A stretch of DNA of 64,000 nt, from positions 846,214,514 to 846,278,513 of the forward strand of contig NC_135232.1 of assembly GCF_051348905.1 (NCBI RefSeq), given 5' to 3'. The notes under the pieces are model-generated. The model was not told where the DNA came from, did no database searches, and saw only the letters and a program-made list of their open reading frames with translations. The translations under genes and the position numbers were made by a program. Positions within the stretch are counted from its first letter, which is position 1; the number at the start of each line of letters is the position of its first letter. The stretch comes from Ranitomeya variabilis (lineage: Eukaryota > Chordata > Amphibia > Anura > Dendrobatidae). Shown here piece by piece: positions 1 through 9,904 of this stretch.

Positions 1-320
1 CATCAGTACTGAGCTGTACGTATGTGAATTCAGCTTTGGAGAAAGCTAAATCAATTGCTTGATGTTGCAGCTCCACCTGCTTGTAACTGCACAAGTCTGA
101 TAGCTTTTCACTGGGCTGAGTGCTCAACACTGCTCTTTCCCATTTTCCTATGCATAGAGTTAAAAAAGAGATGTAACCTGACACCTCATTGTGCTGGCAG
201 ACAGTGTTGACTTTGATTTTGAGTTTGCTCAGTGACATAAAGAAAGCAGCATATCTTAGGGTACAGATCGATGAATAGGAAGAGAATCTTAAAAAATGTA
301 CAAACTTTTTTCTGGAGAGG

Positions 321-393
321 GCCTGGGTATCTCAGTCGGTAGAGCATCAGACTTTTAATCTGAGAGTCCAGGGTTCAAGTCCATGTTCAGGCG
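321..393 (+). tRNA. tRNA-Lys-TTT: tRNA-Lys(UUU), copy 1, three substitutions
   Basis: The anticodon TTT is at 354-356. Relative to the consensus it has G10 to T in the A box, G45 to A in the variable loop, and C63 to A at 383, which leaves a G51-A63 mismatch in the T stem. The C63 change is seen only here. The terminator is TTTTTT. With two stem pairs lost and an altered A box, it is a likely non-functional copy. Next copy 686 bp on. Confidence 0.85.
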
Positions 394-593
394 TTTTTTA
401 AATTTCATCCTATCACTTTGTTTAAATTTCAGCTTGTACTTTAAGTTAAGTTACATGCTTAGTTCACTCATTTGTTATTAAAAAATAAAAATGTTGCTTT
501 TCTTCTAGATAGGAAAAGATACATTTGAATATGTCCAAACTGAATGCACGATGCTTTGCTTGATTTTGGCATTGTACAGTGATATTAAGCAGG

Positions 594-603
594 AACATAT
601 GTT
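594..603. repeat. 10-bp perfect palindrome AACATATGTT in spacer
   Basis: AACATATGTT is self-complementary, with near-symmetric GG/CC flanks. It is present in nearly all units. It is disrupted to AACATGTGTT in units near 6750, 9493, 12923 and 38879, and to AACATACGTT near 47087. Function unknown. Confidence 0.6.
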
Positions 604-652
604 TCCCATAAAAAGCAAGCAGAACCAAAGTGAGTTCTACTTTTCTCTGTAG

Positions 653-660
653 CACATGTG
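653..660. repeat. 8-bp palindrome CACATGTG (E-box core) in spacer
   Basis: CACATGTG is self-complementary and contains the E-box CANNTG. It is changed to CATATGTG in the units near 29374, 30056 and 34142. A protein-binding role is possible but not shown. Confidence 0.5.
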
Positions 661-717
661 GCATCAACATTATGAAAGACAATAAACATCAGTACTGAGC
701 TGTACGTATGTGAATTC

Positions 718-733
718 AGCTTTGGAGAAAGCT
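718..733. repeat. Perfect 6-bp-stem hairpin in spacer
   Basis: AGCTTT, loop GGAG, AAAGCT form a perfect inverted repeat that recurs in every unit inspected. Whether it is transcribed is unknown. Confidence 0.5.
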
Positions 734-735
734 AA

Positions 736-749
736 ATCAATTGCTTGAT
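736..749. repeat. Perfect 5-bp-stem hairpin in spacer
   Basis: ATCAA, loop TTGC, TTGAT lies two bases after the preceding hairpin, so the two form a pair. The loop reads GGC in place of TGC in the units near 26743 and 28102. Confidence 0.45.
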
Positions 750-833
750 GTTGCAGCTCCACCTGCTTGTAACTGCACAAGTCTGATAGCTTTTCACTGG
801 GCTGAGTGCTCAACACTGCTCTTTCCCATTTTC

Positions 834-843
834 CTATGCATAG
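834..843. repeat. 10-bp perfect palindrome CTATGCATAG in spacer
   Basis: CTATGCATAG is self-complementary and sits about 165-175 bp upstream of the next tRNA. The ATGCAT core resembles half of an octamer (POU) site, but the full ATTTGCAT octamer is not present. Single-base variants occur near 32279 and 50067. Confidence 0.5.
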
Positions 844-1006
844 AGTTAAAAAAGAGATGTAACCTGACACCTCATTGTGCTGGCAGACAGTGTTGATTTT
901 GATTTTGAGTTTGCACAGTGACATAAAGAAAGCAGCATATCTTAGGGTACAGGTCGATGAATAGGAAGAGAATCTTAAAAAATGTACAAACTTTTTTCTG
1001 GAGAGG

Positions 1007-1079
1007 GCCTGGGTAGCTCAGTCGGTAGAGCATCAGACTTTTAATCTGAGGGTCCAGGGTTCAAGTCCCTGTTCAGGCG
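1007..1079 (+). tRNA. tRNA-Lys-TTT: tRNA-Lys(UUU), copy 2
   Basis: Consensus body, followed by TCTTTC with no T4. The next T4 on this strand is at about 1194, so read-through of some 115 nt is possible. The spacer is of the poly-A11/GATTATG subtype. Confidence 0.96.
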
Positions 1080-1656
1080 TCTTTCAAATTTCATCCTATC
1101 ACTTTATTTAAATTTCAGCTTGTGCTTTAAGTTAAGTTACATGCTTAGTTCACTCATTTGTTATTAAAAAAAAAAATTGTGGCTTTTCTTCTAGATAGGA
1201 AAAGATACATTTGATTATGTCCAAACTGAATGCACGATGCTTTGCTTGATTTTTGCATTGTACAGTGATATTAAGCAGGAACATATGTTTCCCATAAAAA
1301 GCAAGCAGAACCAAAGTGAGTTCTACTTTTCTCTGTAGCACATGTGGCATCAACATTATGAAAGACAATAAACATCAGTACTGAGCTGTACGTATGTGAA
1401 TTCAGCTTTGGAGAAAGCTAAATCAATTGCTTGATGTTGCAGCTCCACCTGCTTGTAACTGCACAAGTCTGATAGCTTTTCACTGGGCTGAGTGCTCAAC
1501 ACTGCTCTTTCCCATTTTCCTATGCATAGAGTTAAAAAAGAGATGTAACCTGACACCTCATTGTGCTGGCAGTGTTGACTTTGATTTTGAGTTTGCACAG
1601 TGACATAAAGAAAGCAGCATATCTTAGGGTACAGATCGATGAATAGGAAGAGAATC

Positions 1657-1666
1657 TTAAAAAATG
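1657..1666 (+). promoter_or_regulatory. A-rich TATA-like block upstream of tRNA (reference unit)
   Basis: TTAAAAAATG lies 32 to 23 bp before the tRNA at 1689. It recurs at the same distance in nearly all units; where 9 bp are deleted, an A8 run still fills the position. A TATA-like element near -30 is known to assist TFIIIB placement at some Pol III genes. That use here is inferred from position only. Confidence 0.45.
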
Positions 1667-1673
1667 TACAAAC

Positions 1674-1679
1674 TTTTTT
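1674..1679 (+). other. T6 run just upstream of tRNA (reference unit)
   Basis: CTTTTTTCTGG places six T residues at -15 to -10 of the tRNA start, and the run is repeated in nearly every unit. On the coding strand this is a complete Pol III terminator. Transcription of the tRNA must therefore begin after it, within about nine bases of the gene, or the leader would be cut short. It could also stop transcripts running through from the preceding unit; that role is inferred. Variants include 44061-44069 (TCTTTTCT), 52944-52951 (CATTTTTC), 58409-58415 and 61819-61825 (CGTTTTT). Confidence 0.5.
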
Positions 1680-1695
1680 CTGGAGAGGGCCTGGG

Positions 1696-1707
1696 TAGCT
1701 CAGTCGG
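1696..1707 (+). promoter_or_regulatory. Internal A box (reference copy)
   Basis: TAGCTCAGTCGG, tRNA positions 8-19, matches the eukaryotic A-box consensus TRGCNNARYNGG recognised by TFIIIC. It is unchanged in most copies. Sixteen copies read TATCTCAGTCGG (G10 to T), which changes an invariant consensus base, and two copies read TAGCTCAGTTGG. Confidence 0.93.
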
Positions 1708-1739
1708 TAGAGCATCAGACTTTTAATCTGAGGGTCCAG

Positions 1740-1750
1740 GGTTCAAGTCC
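1740..1750 (+). promoter_or_regulatory. Internal B box (reference copy)
   Basis: GGTTCAAGTCC, tRNA positions 52-62, is a perfect match to the B-box consensus GGTTCRANNCC. I saw no copy in which these eleven bases are changed; the only T-stem changes, at positions 63 and 65, fall just outside it. Confidence 0.95.
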
Positions 1751-1761
1751 CTGTTCAGGCG

Positions 1762-1767
1762 TCTTTT
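1762..1767 (+). terminator. Pol III terminator, TCTTTT class (reference copy)
   Basis: The tRNA is followed at once by TCTTTT then AAATTTCA; the T4 is a minimal vertebrate Pol III stop. By eye 66 copies have this form, 13 have TTTTTT, 14 have TCTTTC and one has TCTTTA. The last two forms lack a run of four T. Confidence 0.85.
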
Positions 1768-2374
1768 AAATTTCATCCTATCACTTTGTTTAAATTTCAG
1801 CTTGTGCTTTAAGTTAAGTTACATGCTTAGTTCACTCATTTGTTATTAAAAAATAAAAATGTTGCTTTTCTTCTAGATAGGAAAAGATACATTTGAATAT
1901 GTCCAAACTGAATGCACGATGCTTTGCTTGATTTTGGCATTGTACAGTGATATTAAGCAGGAACATATGTTTCCCATAAAAAGCAAGCAGAACCACAGTG
2001 AGTTCTACTTTTCTCTGTAGCACATGTGGCATCAACATTATGAAAGACAATAAACATCAGTACTGAGCTGTACGTATGTGAATTCAGCTTTGGAGAAAGC
2101 TAAATCAATTGCTTGATGTTGCAGCTCCACCTGCTTGTAACTGCACAAGTCTGATAGCTTTTCACTGGGCTGAGTGCTCAACACTGCTCTTTCCCATTTT
2201 CCTATGCATAGAGTTAAAAAAGAGATGTAACCTGACACCTCATTGTGCTGGCAGACAGTGTTGACTTTGATTTTGAGTTTGCACAGTGACATAAAGAAAG
2301 CAGCATATCTTAGGGTACAGGTCGATGAATAGGAAGAGAATCTTAAAAAATGTACAAACTTTTTTCTGGAGAGG

Positions 2375-2447
2375 GCCTGGGTAGCTCAGTCGGTAGAGCA
2401 TCAGACTTTTAATCTGAGGGTCCAGGGTTCAAGTCCCTGTTCAGGCG
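2375..2447 (+). tRNA. tRNA-Lys-TTT: tRNA-Lys(UUU), copy 4
   Basis: Consensus body followed by TCTTTC, so no immediate T4. The downstream spacer is of the poly-A11/GATTATG subtype, with TTTATTTAAA as in copies 2 and 7. Confidence 0.96.
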
Positions 2448-3056
2448 TCTTTCAAATTTCATCCTATCACTTTATTTAAATTTCAGCTTGTGCTTTAAGT
2501 TAAGTTACATGCTTAGTTCACTCATTTGTTATTAAAAAAAAAAATTGTGGCTTTTCTTCTAGATAGGAAAAGATACATTTGATTATGTCCAAACTGAATG
2601 CACGATGCTTTGCTTGATTTTTGCATTGTACAGTGATATTAAGCAGGAACATATGTTTCCCATAAAAAGCAAGCAGAACCAAAGTGAGTTCTACTTTTCT
2701 CTGTAGCACATGTGGCATCAACATTATGAAAGACAATAAACATCAGTACTGAGCTGTACGTATGTGAATTCAGCTTTGGAGAAAGCTAAATCAATTGCTT
2801 GATGTTGCAGCTCCACCTGCTTGTAACTGCACAAGTCTGATAGCTTTTCACTGGGCTGAGTGCTCAACACTGCTCTTTCCCATTTTCCTATGCATAGAGT
2901 TAAAAAAGAGATGTAACCTGACACCTCATTGTGCTGGCAGTGTTGACTTTGATTTTGAGTTTGCACAGTGACATAAAGAAAGCAGCATATCTTAGGGTAC
3001 AGATCGATGAATAGGAAGAGAATCTTAAAAAATGTACAAACTTTTTTCTGGAGAGG

Positions 3057-3129
3057 GCCTGGGTAGCTCAGTCGGTAGAGCATCAGACTTTTAATCTGAG
3101 GGTCCAGGGTTCAAGTCCCTGTTCAGGCG
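3057..3129 (+). tRNA. tRNA-Lys-TTT: tRNA-Lys(UUU), copy 5
   Basis: Consensus body with a TCTTTT terminator. Middle unit of the 2,050-bp repeat A. Confidence 0.97.
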
Positions 3130-3738
3130 TCTTTTAAATTTCATCCTATCACTTTGTTTAAATTTCAGCTTGTGCTTTAAGTTAAGTTACATGCTTAGTT
3201 CACTCATTTGTTATTAAAAAATAAAAATGTTGCTTTTCTTCTAGATAGGAAAAGATACATTTGAATATGTCCAAACTGAATGCACGATGCTTTGCTTGAT
3301 TTTGGCATTGTACAGTGATATTAAGCAGGAACATATGTTTCCCATAAAAAGCAAGCAGAACCACAGTGAGTTCTACTTTTCTCTGTAGCACATGTGGCAT
3401 CAACATTATGAAAGACAATAAACATCAGTACTGAGCTGTACGTATGTGAATTCAGCTTTGGAGAAAGCTAAATCAATTGCTTGATGTTGCAGCTCCACCT
3501 GCTTGTAACTGCACAAGTCTGATAGCTTTTCACTGGGCTGAGTGCTCAACACTGCTCTTTCCCATTTTCCTATGCATAGAGTTAAAAAAGAGATGTAACC
3601 TGACACCTCATTGTGCTGGCAGTGTTGACTTTGATTTTGAGTTTGCACAGTGACATAAAGAAAGCAGCATATCTTAGGGTACAGATCGATGAATAGGAAG
3701 AGAATCTTAAAAAATGTACAAACTTTTTTCTGGAGAGG

Positions 3739-3811
3739 GCCTGGGTAGCTCAGTCGGTAGAGCATCAGACTTTTAATCTGAGGGTCCAGGGTTCAAGTCC
3801 CTGTTCAGGCG
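3739..3811 (+). tRNA. tRNA-Lys-TTT: tRNA-Lys(UUU), copy 6
   Basis: Consensus body with the strong TTTTTT terminator. It is one of only three consensus tRNAs with that terminator, which otherwise travels with the T10/A45 body. Confidence 0.97.
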
Positions 3812-4424
3812 TTTTTTAAATTTCATCCTATCACTTTGTTTAAATTTCAGCTTGTACTTTAAGTTAAGTTACATGCTTAGTTCACTCATTTGTTATTAAA
3901 AAATAAAAATGTTGCTTTTCTTCTAGATAGGAAAAGATACATTTGAATATGTCCAAACTGAATGCACGATGCTTTGCTTGATTTTGGCATTGTACAGTGA
4001 TATTAAGCAGGAACATATGTTTCCCATAAAAAGCAAGCAGAACCAAAGTGAGTTCTACTTTTCTCTGTAGCACATGTGGCATCAACATTATGAAAGACAA
4101 TAAACATCAGTACTGAGCTGTACGTATGTGAATTCAGCTTTGGAGAAAGCTAAATCAATTGCTTGATGTTGCAGCTCCACCTGCTTGTAACTGCACAAGT
4201 CTGATAGCTTTTCACTGGGCTGAGTGCTCAACACTGCTCTTTCCCATTTTCCTATGCATAGAGTTAAAAAAGAGATGTAACCTGACACCTCATTGTGCTG
4301 GCAGACAGTGTTGACTTTGATTTTGAGTTTGCACAGTGACATAAAGAAAGCAGCATATCTTAGGGTACAGGTCGATGAATAGGAAGAGAATCTTAAAAAA
4401 TGTACAAACTTTTTTCTGGAGAGG

Positions 4425-4497
4425 GCCTGGGTAGCTCAGTCGGTAGAGCATCAGACTTTTAATCTGAGGGTCCAGGGTTCAAGTCCCTGTTCAGGCG
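4425..4497 (+). tRNA. tRNA-Lys-TTT: tRNA-Lys(UUU), copy 7
   Basis: Consensus body followed by TCTTTC. It corresponds to copy 4 in the next 2,050-bp block. Confidence 0.96.
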
Positions 4498-5106
4498 TCT
4501 TTCAAATTTCATCCTATCACTTTATTTAAATTTCAGCTTGTGCTTTAAGTTAAGTTACATGCTTAGTTCACTCATTTGTTATTAAAAAAAAAAATTGTGG
4601 CTTTTCTTCTAGATAGGAAAAGATACATTTGATTATGTCCAAACTGAATGCACGATGCTTTGCTTGATTTTTGCATTGTACAGTGATATTAAGCAGGAAC
4701 ATATGTTTCCCATAAAAAGCAAGCAGAACCAAAGTGAGTTCTACTTTTCTCTGTAGCACATGTGGCATCAACATTATGAAAGACAATAAACATCAGTACT
4801 GAGCTGTACGTATGTGAATTCAGCTTTGGAGAAAGCTAAATCAATTGCTTGATGTTGCAGCTCCACCTGCTTGTAACTGCACAAGTCTGATAGCTTTTCA
4901 CTGGGCTGAGTGCTCAACACTGCTCTTTCCCATTTTCCTATGCATAGAGTTAAAAAAGAGATGTAACCTGACACCTCATTGTGCTGGCAGTGTTGACTTT
5001 GATTTTGAGTTTGCACAGTGACATAAAGAAAGCAGCATATCTTAGGGTACAGATCGATGAATAGGAAGAGAATCTTAAAAAATGTACAAACTTTTTTCTG
5101 GAGAGG

Positions 5107-5179
5107 GCCTGGGTAGCTCAGTCGGTAGAGCATCAGACTTTTAATCTGAGGGTCCAGGGTTCAAGTCCCTGTTCAGGCG
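5107..5179 (+). tRNA. tRNA-Lys-TTT: tRNA-Lys(UUU), copy 8
   Basis: Consensus body with TCTTTT. It corresponds to copy 5. Confidence 0.97.
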
Positions 5180-5788
5180 TCTTTTAAATTTCATCCTATC
5201 ACTTTGTTTAAATTTCAGCTTGTGCTTTAAGTTAAGTTACATGCTTAGTTCACTCATTTGTTATTAAAAAATAAAAATGTTGCTTTTCTTCTAGATAGGA
5301 AAAGATACATTTGAATATGTCCAAACTGAATGCACGATGCTTTGCTTGATTTTGGCATTGTACAGTGATATTAAGCAGGAACATATGTTTCCCATAAAAA
5401 GCAAGCAGAACCACAGTGAGTTCTACTTTTCTCTGTAGCACATGTGGCATCAACATTATGAAAGACAATAAACATCAGTACTGAGCTGTACGTATGTGAA
5501 TTCAGCTTTGGAGAAAGCTAAATCAATTGCTTGATGTTGCAGCTCCACCTGCTTGTAACTGCACAAGTCTGATAGCTTTTCACTGGGCTGAGTGCTCAAC
5601 ACTGCTCTTTCCCATTTTCCTATGCATAGAGTTAAAAAAGAGATGTAACCTGACACCTCATTGTGCTGGCAGTGTTGACTTTGATTTTGAGTTTGCACAG
5701 TGACATAAAGAAAGCAGCATATCTTAGGGTACAGATCGATGAATAGGAAGAGAATCTTAAAAAATGTACAAACTTTTTTCTGGAGAGG

Positions 5789-5861
5789 GCCTGGGTAGCT
5801 CAGTCGGTAGAGCATCAGACTTTTAATCTGAGGGTCCAGGGTTCAAGTCCCTGTTCAGGCG
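5789..5861 (+). tRNA. tRNA-Lys-TTT: tRNA-Lys(UUU), copy 9
   Basis: Consensus body with TTTTTT. It corresponds to copy 6. Confidence 0.97.
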
Positions 5862-6474
5862 TTTTTTAAATTTCATCCTATCACTTTGTTTAAATTTCAG
5901 CTTGTACTTTAAGTTAAGTTACATGCTTAGTTCACTCATTTGTTATTAAAAAATAAAAATGTTGCTTTTCTTCTAGATAGGAAAAGATACATTTGAATAT
6001 GTCCAAACTGAATGCACGATGCTTTGCTTGATTTTGGCATTGTACAGTGATATTAAGCAGGAACATATGTTTCCCATAAAAAGCAAGCAGAACCAAAGTG
6101 AGTTCTACTTTTCTCTGTAGCACATGTGGCATCAACATTATGAAAGACAATAAACATCAGCACTGAGCTGTACGTATGTGAATTCAGCTTTGGAGAAAGC
6201 TAAATCAATTGCTTGATGTTGCAGCTCCACCTGCTTGTAACTGCACAAGTCTGATAGCTTTTCACTGGGCTGAGTGCTCAACACTGCTCTTTCCCATTTT
6301 CCTATGCATAGAGTTAAAAAAGAGATGTAACCTGACACCTCATTGTGCTGGCAGACAGTGTTGACTTTGATTTTGAGTTTGCACAGTGACATAAAGAAAG
6401 CAGCATATCTTAGGGTACAGATCGATGAATAGGAAGAGAATCTTAAAAAATGTACAAACTTTTTTCTGGAGAGG

Positions 6475-6547
6475 GCCTGGGTAGCTCAGTCGGTAGAGCA
6501 TCAGACTTTTAATCTGAGGGTCCAGGGTTCAAGTCCCTGTTCAGGCA
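6475..6547 (+). tRNA. tRNA-Lys-TTT: tRNA-Lys(UUU), copy 10, A73 discriminator
   Basis: G73 to A at 6547 changes the discriminator base, which helps synthetase recognition. The rest is consensus and the terminator is TCTTTT. The same change recurs in copy 47. Confidence 0.94.
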
Positions 6548-7160
6548 TCTTTTAAATTTCATCCTATCACTTTGTTTAAATTTCAGCTTGTGCTTTAAGT
6601 TAAGTTACATGCTTAGTTCACTCATTTGTTATTAAAAAATAAAAATGTTGCTTTTCTTCTAGATAGGAAAAGATACATTTGAATATGTCCAAACTGAATG
6701 CACGATGCTTTGCTTGATTTTGGCATTGTACAGTGATATTAAGCAGGAACATGTGTTTCCCATAAAAAGCAAGCAGAACCAAAGTGAGTTCTACTTTTCT
6801 CTGTAGCACATGTGGCATCAACATTATGAAAGACAATAAACATCAGTACTGAGCTGTACGTATGTGAATTCAGCTTTGGAGAAAGCTAAATCAATTGCTT
6901 GATGTTGCAGCTCCACCTGCTTGCAACTGCACAAGTCTGATAGCTTTTCACTGGGCTGAGTGCTCAACACTGCTCTTTCCCATTTTCCTATGCATAGAGT
7001 TAAAAAAGAGATGTAACCTGACACCTCATTGTGCTGGCAGACAGTGTTGACTTTGATTTTGAGTTTGCACAGTGACATAAAGAAAGCAGCATATCTTAGG
7101 GTACAGATCGATGAATAGGAAGAGAATCTTAAAAAATGTACAAACTTTTTTCTGGAGAGG

Positions 7161-7233
7161 GCCTGGGTATCTCAGTCGGTAGAGCATCAGACTTTTAATC
7201 TGAGAGTCCAGGGTTCAAGTCCCTGTTCAGGCG
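7161..7233 (+). tRNA. tRNA-Lys-TTT: tRNA-Lys(UUU), copy 11, T10/A45 variant
   Basis: G10 to T at 7170 alters the A box and removes the 10-25 pair; G45 to A is at 7205. The terminator is TTTTTT. Same haplotype as copy 12. Confidence 0.9.
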
Positions 7234-7846
7234 TTTTTTAAATTTCATCCTATCACTTTGTTTAAATTTCAGCTTGTACTTTAAGTTAAGTTACATGCTT
7301 AGTTCACTCATTTGTTATTAAAAAATAAAAATGTTGCTTTTCTTCTAGATAGGAAAAGATACATTTGAATATGTCCAAACTGAATGCACGATGCTTTGCT
7401 TGATTTTGGCATTGTACAGTGATATTAAGCAGGAACATATGTTTCCCATAAAAAGCAAGCAGAACCAAAGTGAGTTCTACTTTTCTCTGTAGCACATGTG
7501 GCATCAACATTATGAAAGACAATAAACATCAGCACTGAGCTGTACGTATGTGAATTCAGCTTTGGAGAAAGCTAAATCAATTGCTTGATGTTGCAGCTCC
7601 ACCTGCTTGTAACTGCACAAGTCTGATAGCTTTTCACTGGGCTGAGTGCTCAACACTGCTCTTTCCCATTTTCCTATGCATAGAGTTAAAAAAGAGATGT
7701 AACCTGACACCTCATTGTGCTGGCAGACAGTGTTGACTTTGATTTTGAGTTTGCACAGTGACATAAAGAAAGCAGCATATCTTAGGGTACAGATCGATGA
7801 ATAGGAAGAGAATCTTAAAAAATGTACAAACTTTTTTCTGGAGAGG

Positions 7847-7919
7847 GCCTGGGTATCTCAGTCGGTAGAGCATCAGACTTTTAATCTGAGAGTCCAGGGT
7901 TCAAGTCCCTGTTCAGGCG
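7847..7919 (+). tRNA. tRNA-Lys-TTT: tRNA-Lys(UUU), copy 12, T10/A45 variant
   Basis: T10 and A45 with a TTTTTT terminator. The spacer that follows carries CCAATCTGAA near 8063. Confidence 0.9.
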
Positions 7920-8532
7920 TTTTTTAAATTTCATCCTATCACTTTGTTTAAATTTCAGCTTGTACTTTAAGTTAAGTTACATGCTTAGTTCACTCATTTG
8001 TTATTAAAAAATAAAAATGTTGCTTTTCTTCTAGATAGGAAAAGATACATTTGAATATGTCCAATCTGAATGCACGATGCTTTGCTTGATTTTGGCATTG
8101 TACAGTGATATTAAGCAGGAACATATGTTTCCCATAAAAAGCAAGCAGAACCAAAGTGAGTTCTACTTTTCTCTGTAGCACATGTGGCATCAACATTATG
8201 AAAGACAATAAACATCAGTACTGAGCTGTACGTATGTGAATTCAGCTTTGGAGAAAGCTAAATCAATTGCTTGATGTTGCAGCTCCACCTGCTTGTAACT
8301 GCACAAGTCTGATAGCTTTTCACTGGGCTGAGTGCTCAACACTGCTCTTTCCCATTTTCCTATGCATAGAGTTAAAAAAGAGATGTAACCTGACACCTCA
8401 TTGTGCTGGCAGACAGTGTTGACTTTGATTTTGAGTTTGCACAGTGACATAAAGAAAGCAGCATATCTTAGGGTACAGGTCGATGAATAGGAAGAGAATC
8501 TTAAAAAATGTACAAACTTTTTTCTGGAGAGG

Positions 8533-8605
8533 GCCTGGGTAGCTCAGTCGGTAGAGCATCAGACTTTTAATCTGAGGGTCCAGGGTTCAAGTCCCTGTTC
8601 AGGCG
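8533..8605 (+). tRNA. tRNA-Lys-TTT: tRNA-Lys(UUU), copy 13
   Basis: Consensus body followed by TCTTTC. The spacer is of the poly-A11 subtype and carries CATATTTTAGGG near 9151, shared with copy 18. Confidence 0.96.
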
Positions 8606-9218
8606 TCTTTCAAATTTCATCCTATCACTTTGTTTAAATTTCAGCTTGTGCTTTAAGTTAAGTTACATGCTTAGTTCACTCATTTGTTATTAAAAAAAAA
8701 AATTGTGGCTTTTCTTCTAGATAGGAAAAGATACATTTGATTATGTCCAAACTGAATGCACGATGCTTTGCTTGATTTTTGCATTGTACAGTGATATTAA
8801 GCAGGAACATATGTTTCCCATAAAAAGCAAGCAGAACCAAAGTGAGTTCTACTTTTCTCTGTAGCACATGTGGCATCAACATTATGAAAGACAATAAACA
8901 TCAGTACTGAGCTGTACGTATGTGAATTCAGCTTTGGAGAAAGCTAAATCAATTGCTTGATGTTGCAGCTCCACCTGCTTGTAACTGCACAAGTCTGATA
9001 GCTTTTCACTGGGCTGAGTGCTCAACACTGCTCTTTCCCATTTTCCTATGCATAGAGTTAAAAAAGAGATGTAACCTGACACCTCATTGTGCTGGCAGAC
9101 AGTGTTGACTTTGATTTTGAGTTTGCACAGTGACATAAAGAAAGCAGCATATTTTAGGGTACAGGTCGATGAATAGGAAGAGAATCTTAAAAAATGTACA
9201 AACTTTTTTCTGGAGAGG

Positions 9219-9291
9219 GCCTGGGTAGCTCAGTCGGTAGAGCATCAGACTTTTAATCTGAGGGTCCAGGGTTCAAGTCCCTGTTCAGGCG
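9219..9291 (+). tRNA. tRNA-Lys-TTT: tRNA-Lys(UUU), copy 14
   Basis: Consensus body with TCTTTT. The spacer palindrome is altered to ACATGTGTT, as in copy 19. Confidence 0.97.
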
Positions 9292-9904
9292 TCTTTTAAA
9301 TTTCATCCTATCACTTTGTTTAAATTTCAGCTTGTGCTTTAAGTTAAGTTACATGCTTAGTTCACTCATTTGTTATTAAAAAATAAAAATGTTGCTTTTC
9401 TTCTAGATAGGAAAAGATACATTTGAATATGTCCAAACTGAATGCACGATGCTTTGCTTGATTTTGGCATTGTACAGTGATATTAAGCAGGAACATGTGT
9501 TTCCCATAAAAAGCAAGCAGAACCAAAGTGAGTTCTACTTTTCTCTGTAGCACATGTGGCATCAACATTATGAAAGACAATAAACATCAGTACTGAGCTG
9601 TACGTATGTGAATTCAGCTTTGGAGAAAGCTAAATCAATTGCTTGATGTTGCAGCTCCACCTGCTTGTAACTGCACAAGTCTGATAGCTTTTCACTGGGC
9701 TGAGTGCTCAACACTGCTCTTTCCCATTTTCCTATGCATAGAGTTAAAAAAGAGATGTAACCTGACACCTCATTGTGCTGGCAGACAGTGTTGACTTTGA
9801 TTTTGAGTTTGCACAGTGACATAAAGAAAGCAGCATATCTTAGGGTACAGATCGATGAATAGGAAGGGAATCTTAAAAAATGTACAAACTTTTTTCTGGA
9901 GAGG

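Larger units (their letters stand above)
394..1006. other. Intergenic spacer of a typical unit; no gene seen
   Basis: About 610 bp of AT-rich DNA separates successive tRNAs. Every spacer in the window is a near copy of this one. It holds two TTTAAATTTCA direct repeats just after the gene, a poly-A tract, several short palindromes and hairpins, and the GACA indel. Minus-strand frames of 72 and 84-119 codons occur once per unit, but they show no domain, change length with small indels and in the long form run into the tRNA, so I do not call them genes. I see no second A/B-box pair and no snRNA-like or 5S-like sequence. Confidence 0.8.
1689..1761 (+). tRNA. tRNA-Lys-TTT: tRNA-Lys(UUU), copy 3; reference copy
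   Basis: This copy has the array consensus and folds as a standard cloverleaf. The acceptor stem is GCCTGGG with TTCAGGC, with G6-U67 and G7-U66 wobbles. The D arm is 10-25 with G18G19. The anticodon stem is TCAGA/TCTGA with loop CTTTTAA (U33, anticodon 34-36 at 1722-1724, A37). The variable loop is GGGTC, the T stem CAGGG/CCCTG with TTCAAGT, and the discriminator G73. There is no intron and no CCA. It would carry lysine to AAA/AAG codons. The body closely resembles vertebrate tRNA-Lys3. The terminator is TCTTTT. Confidence 0.98.
2375..4424 (+). repeat. Three-unit higher-order repeat, copy A (2,050 bp)
   Basis: Units starting at 2375, 3057 and 3739 have terminators TCTTTC, TCTTTT, TTTTTT and lengths 682, 682, 686. 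The next three units repeat this order and these lengths. The first unit carries TTTATTTAAATTT, seen only here, at about 1104 and in copy B. Confidence 0.85.
4425..6474 (+). repeat. Three-unit higher-order repeat, copy B (2,050 bp)
   Basis: This repeats the three units just upstream with the same terminator order and length series. It departs near its end, at CATCAGCACTG near 6159 and at CAGATCG in place of CAGGTCG near 6420. Confidence 0.85.

Noticed and set aside
257-262. TTAGGG telomere-like motif in each spacer
   Set aside because: It is a single hexamer per unit (CTTAGGGTAC), with no tandem telomeric run.
321-393. Intron in the tRNA gene
   Set aside because: The 73-nt body folds fully with a 7-nt anticodon loop, so there is no room for an intron.
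464-682. Minus-strand 72-codon reading frame, repeated in almost every unit
   Set aside because: It has no recognisable domain. Its recurrence follows the DNA repeat, and a few bases of indel in the poly-A tract change its C-terminus (units near 33962, 56521 and 59931). Changes alter residues as freely as expected for non-coding DNA.
831-843. Octamer/PSE promoter as in snRNA or tRNA-Sec genes
   Set aside because: ATGCAT is only a partial octamer and I could not find a convincing proximal sequence element near -55. The internal A and B boxes suffice for a type 2 Pol III gene.
1356-1715. Minus-strand frames of 84 or 119 codons in each unit
   Set aside because: Which of the two exists depends only on the 4-bp GACA indel, and the 119-codon form begins inside the antisense of the tRNA. 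It has a cysteine- and phenylalanine-rich sequence with no family resemblance.
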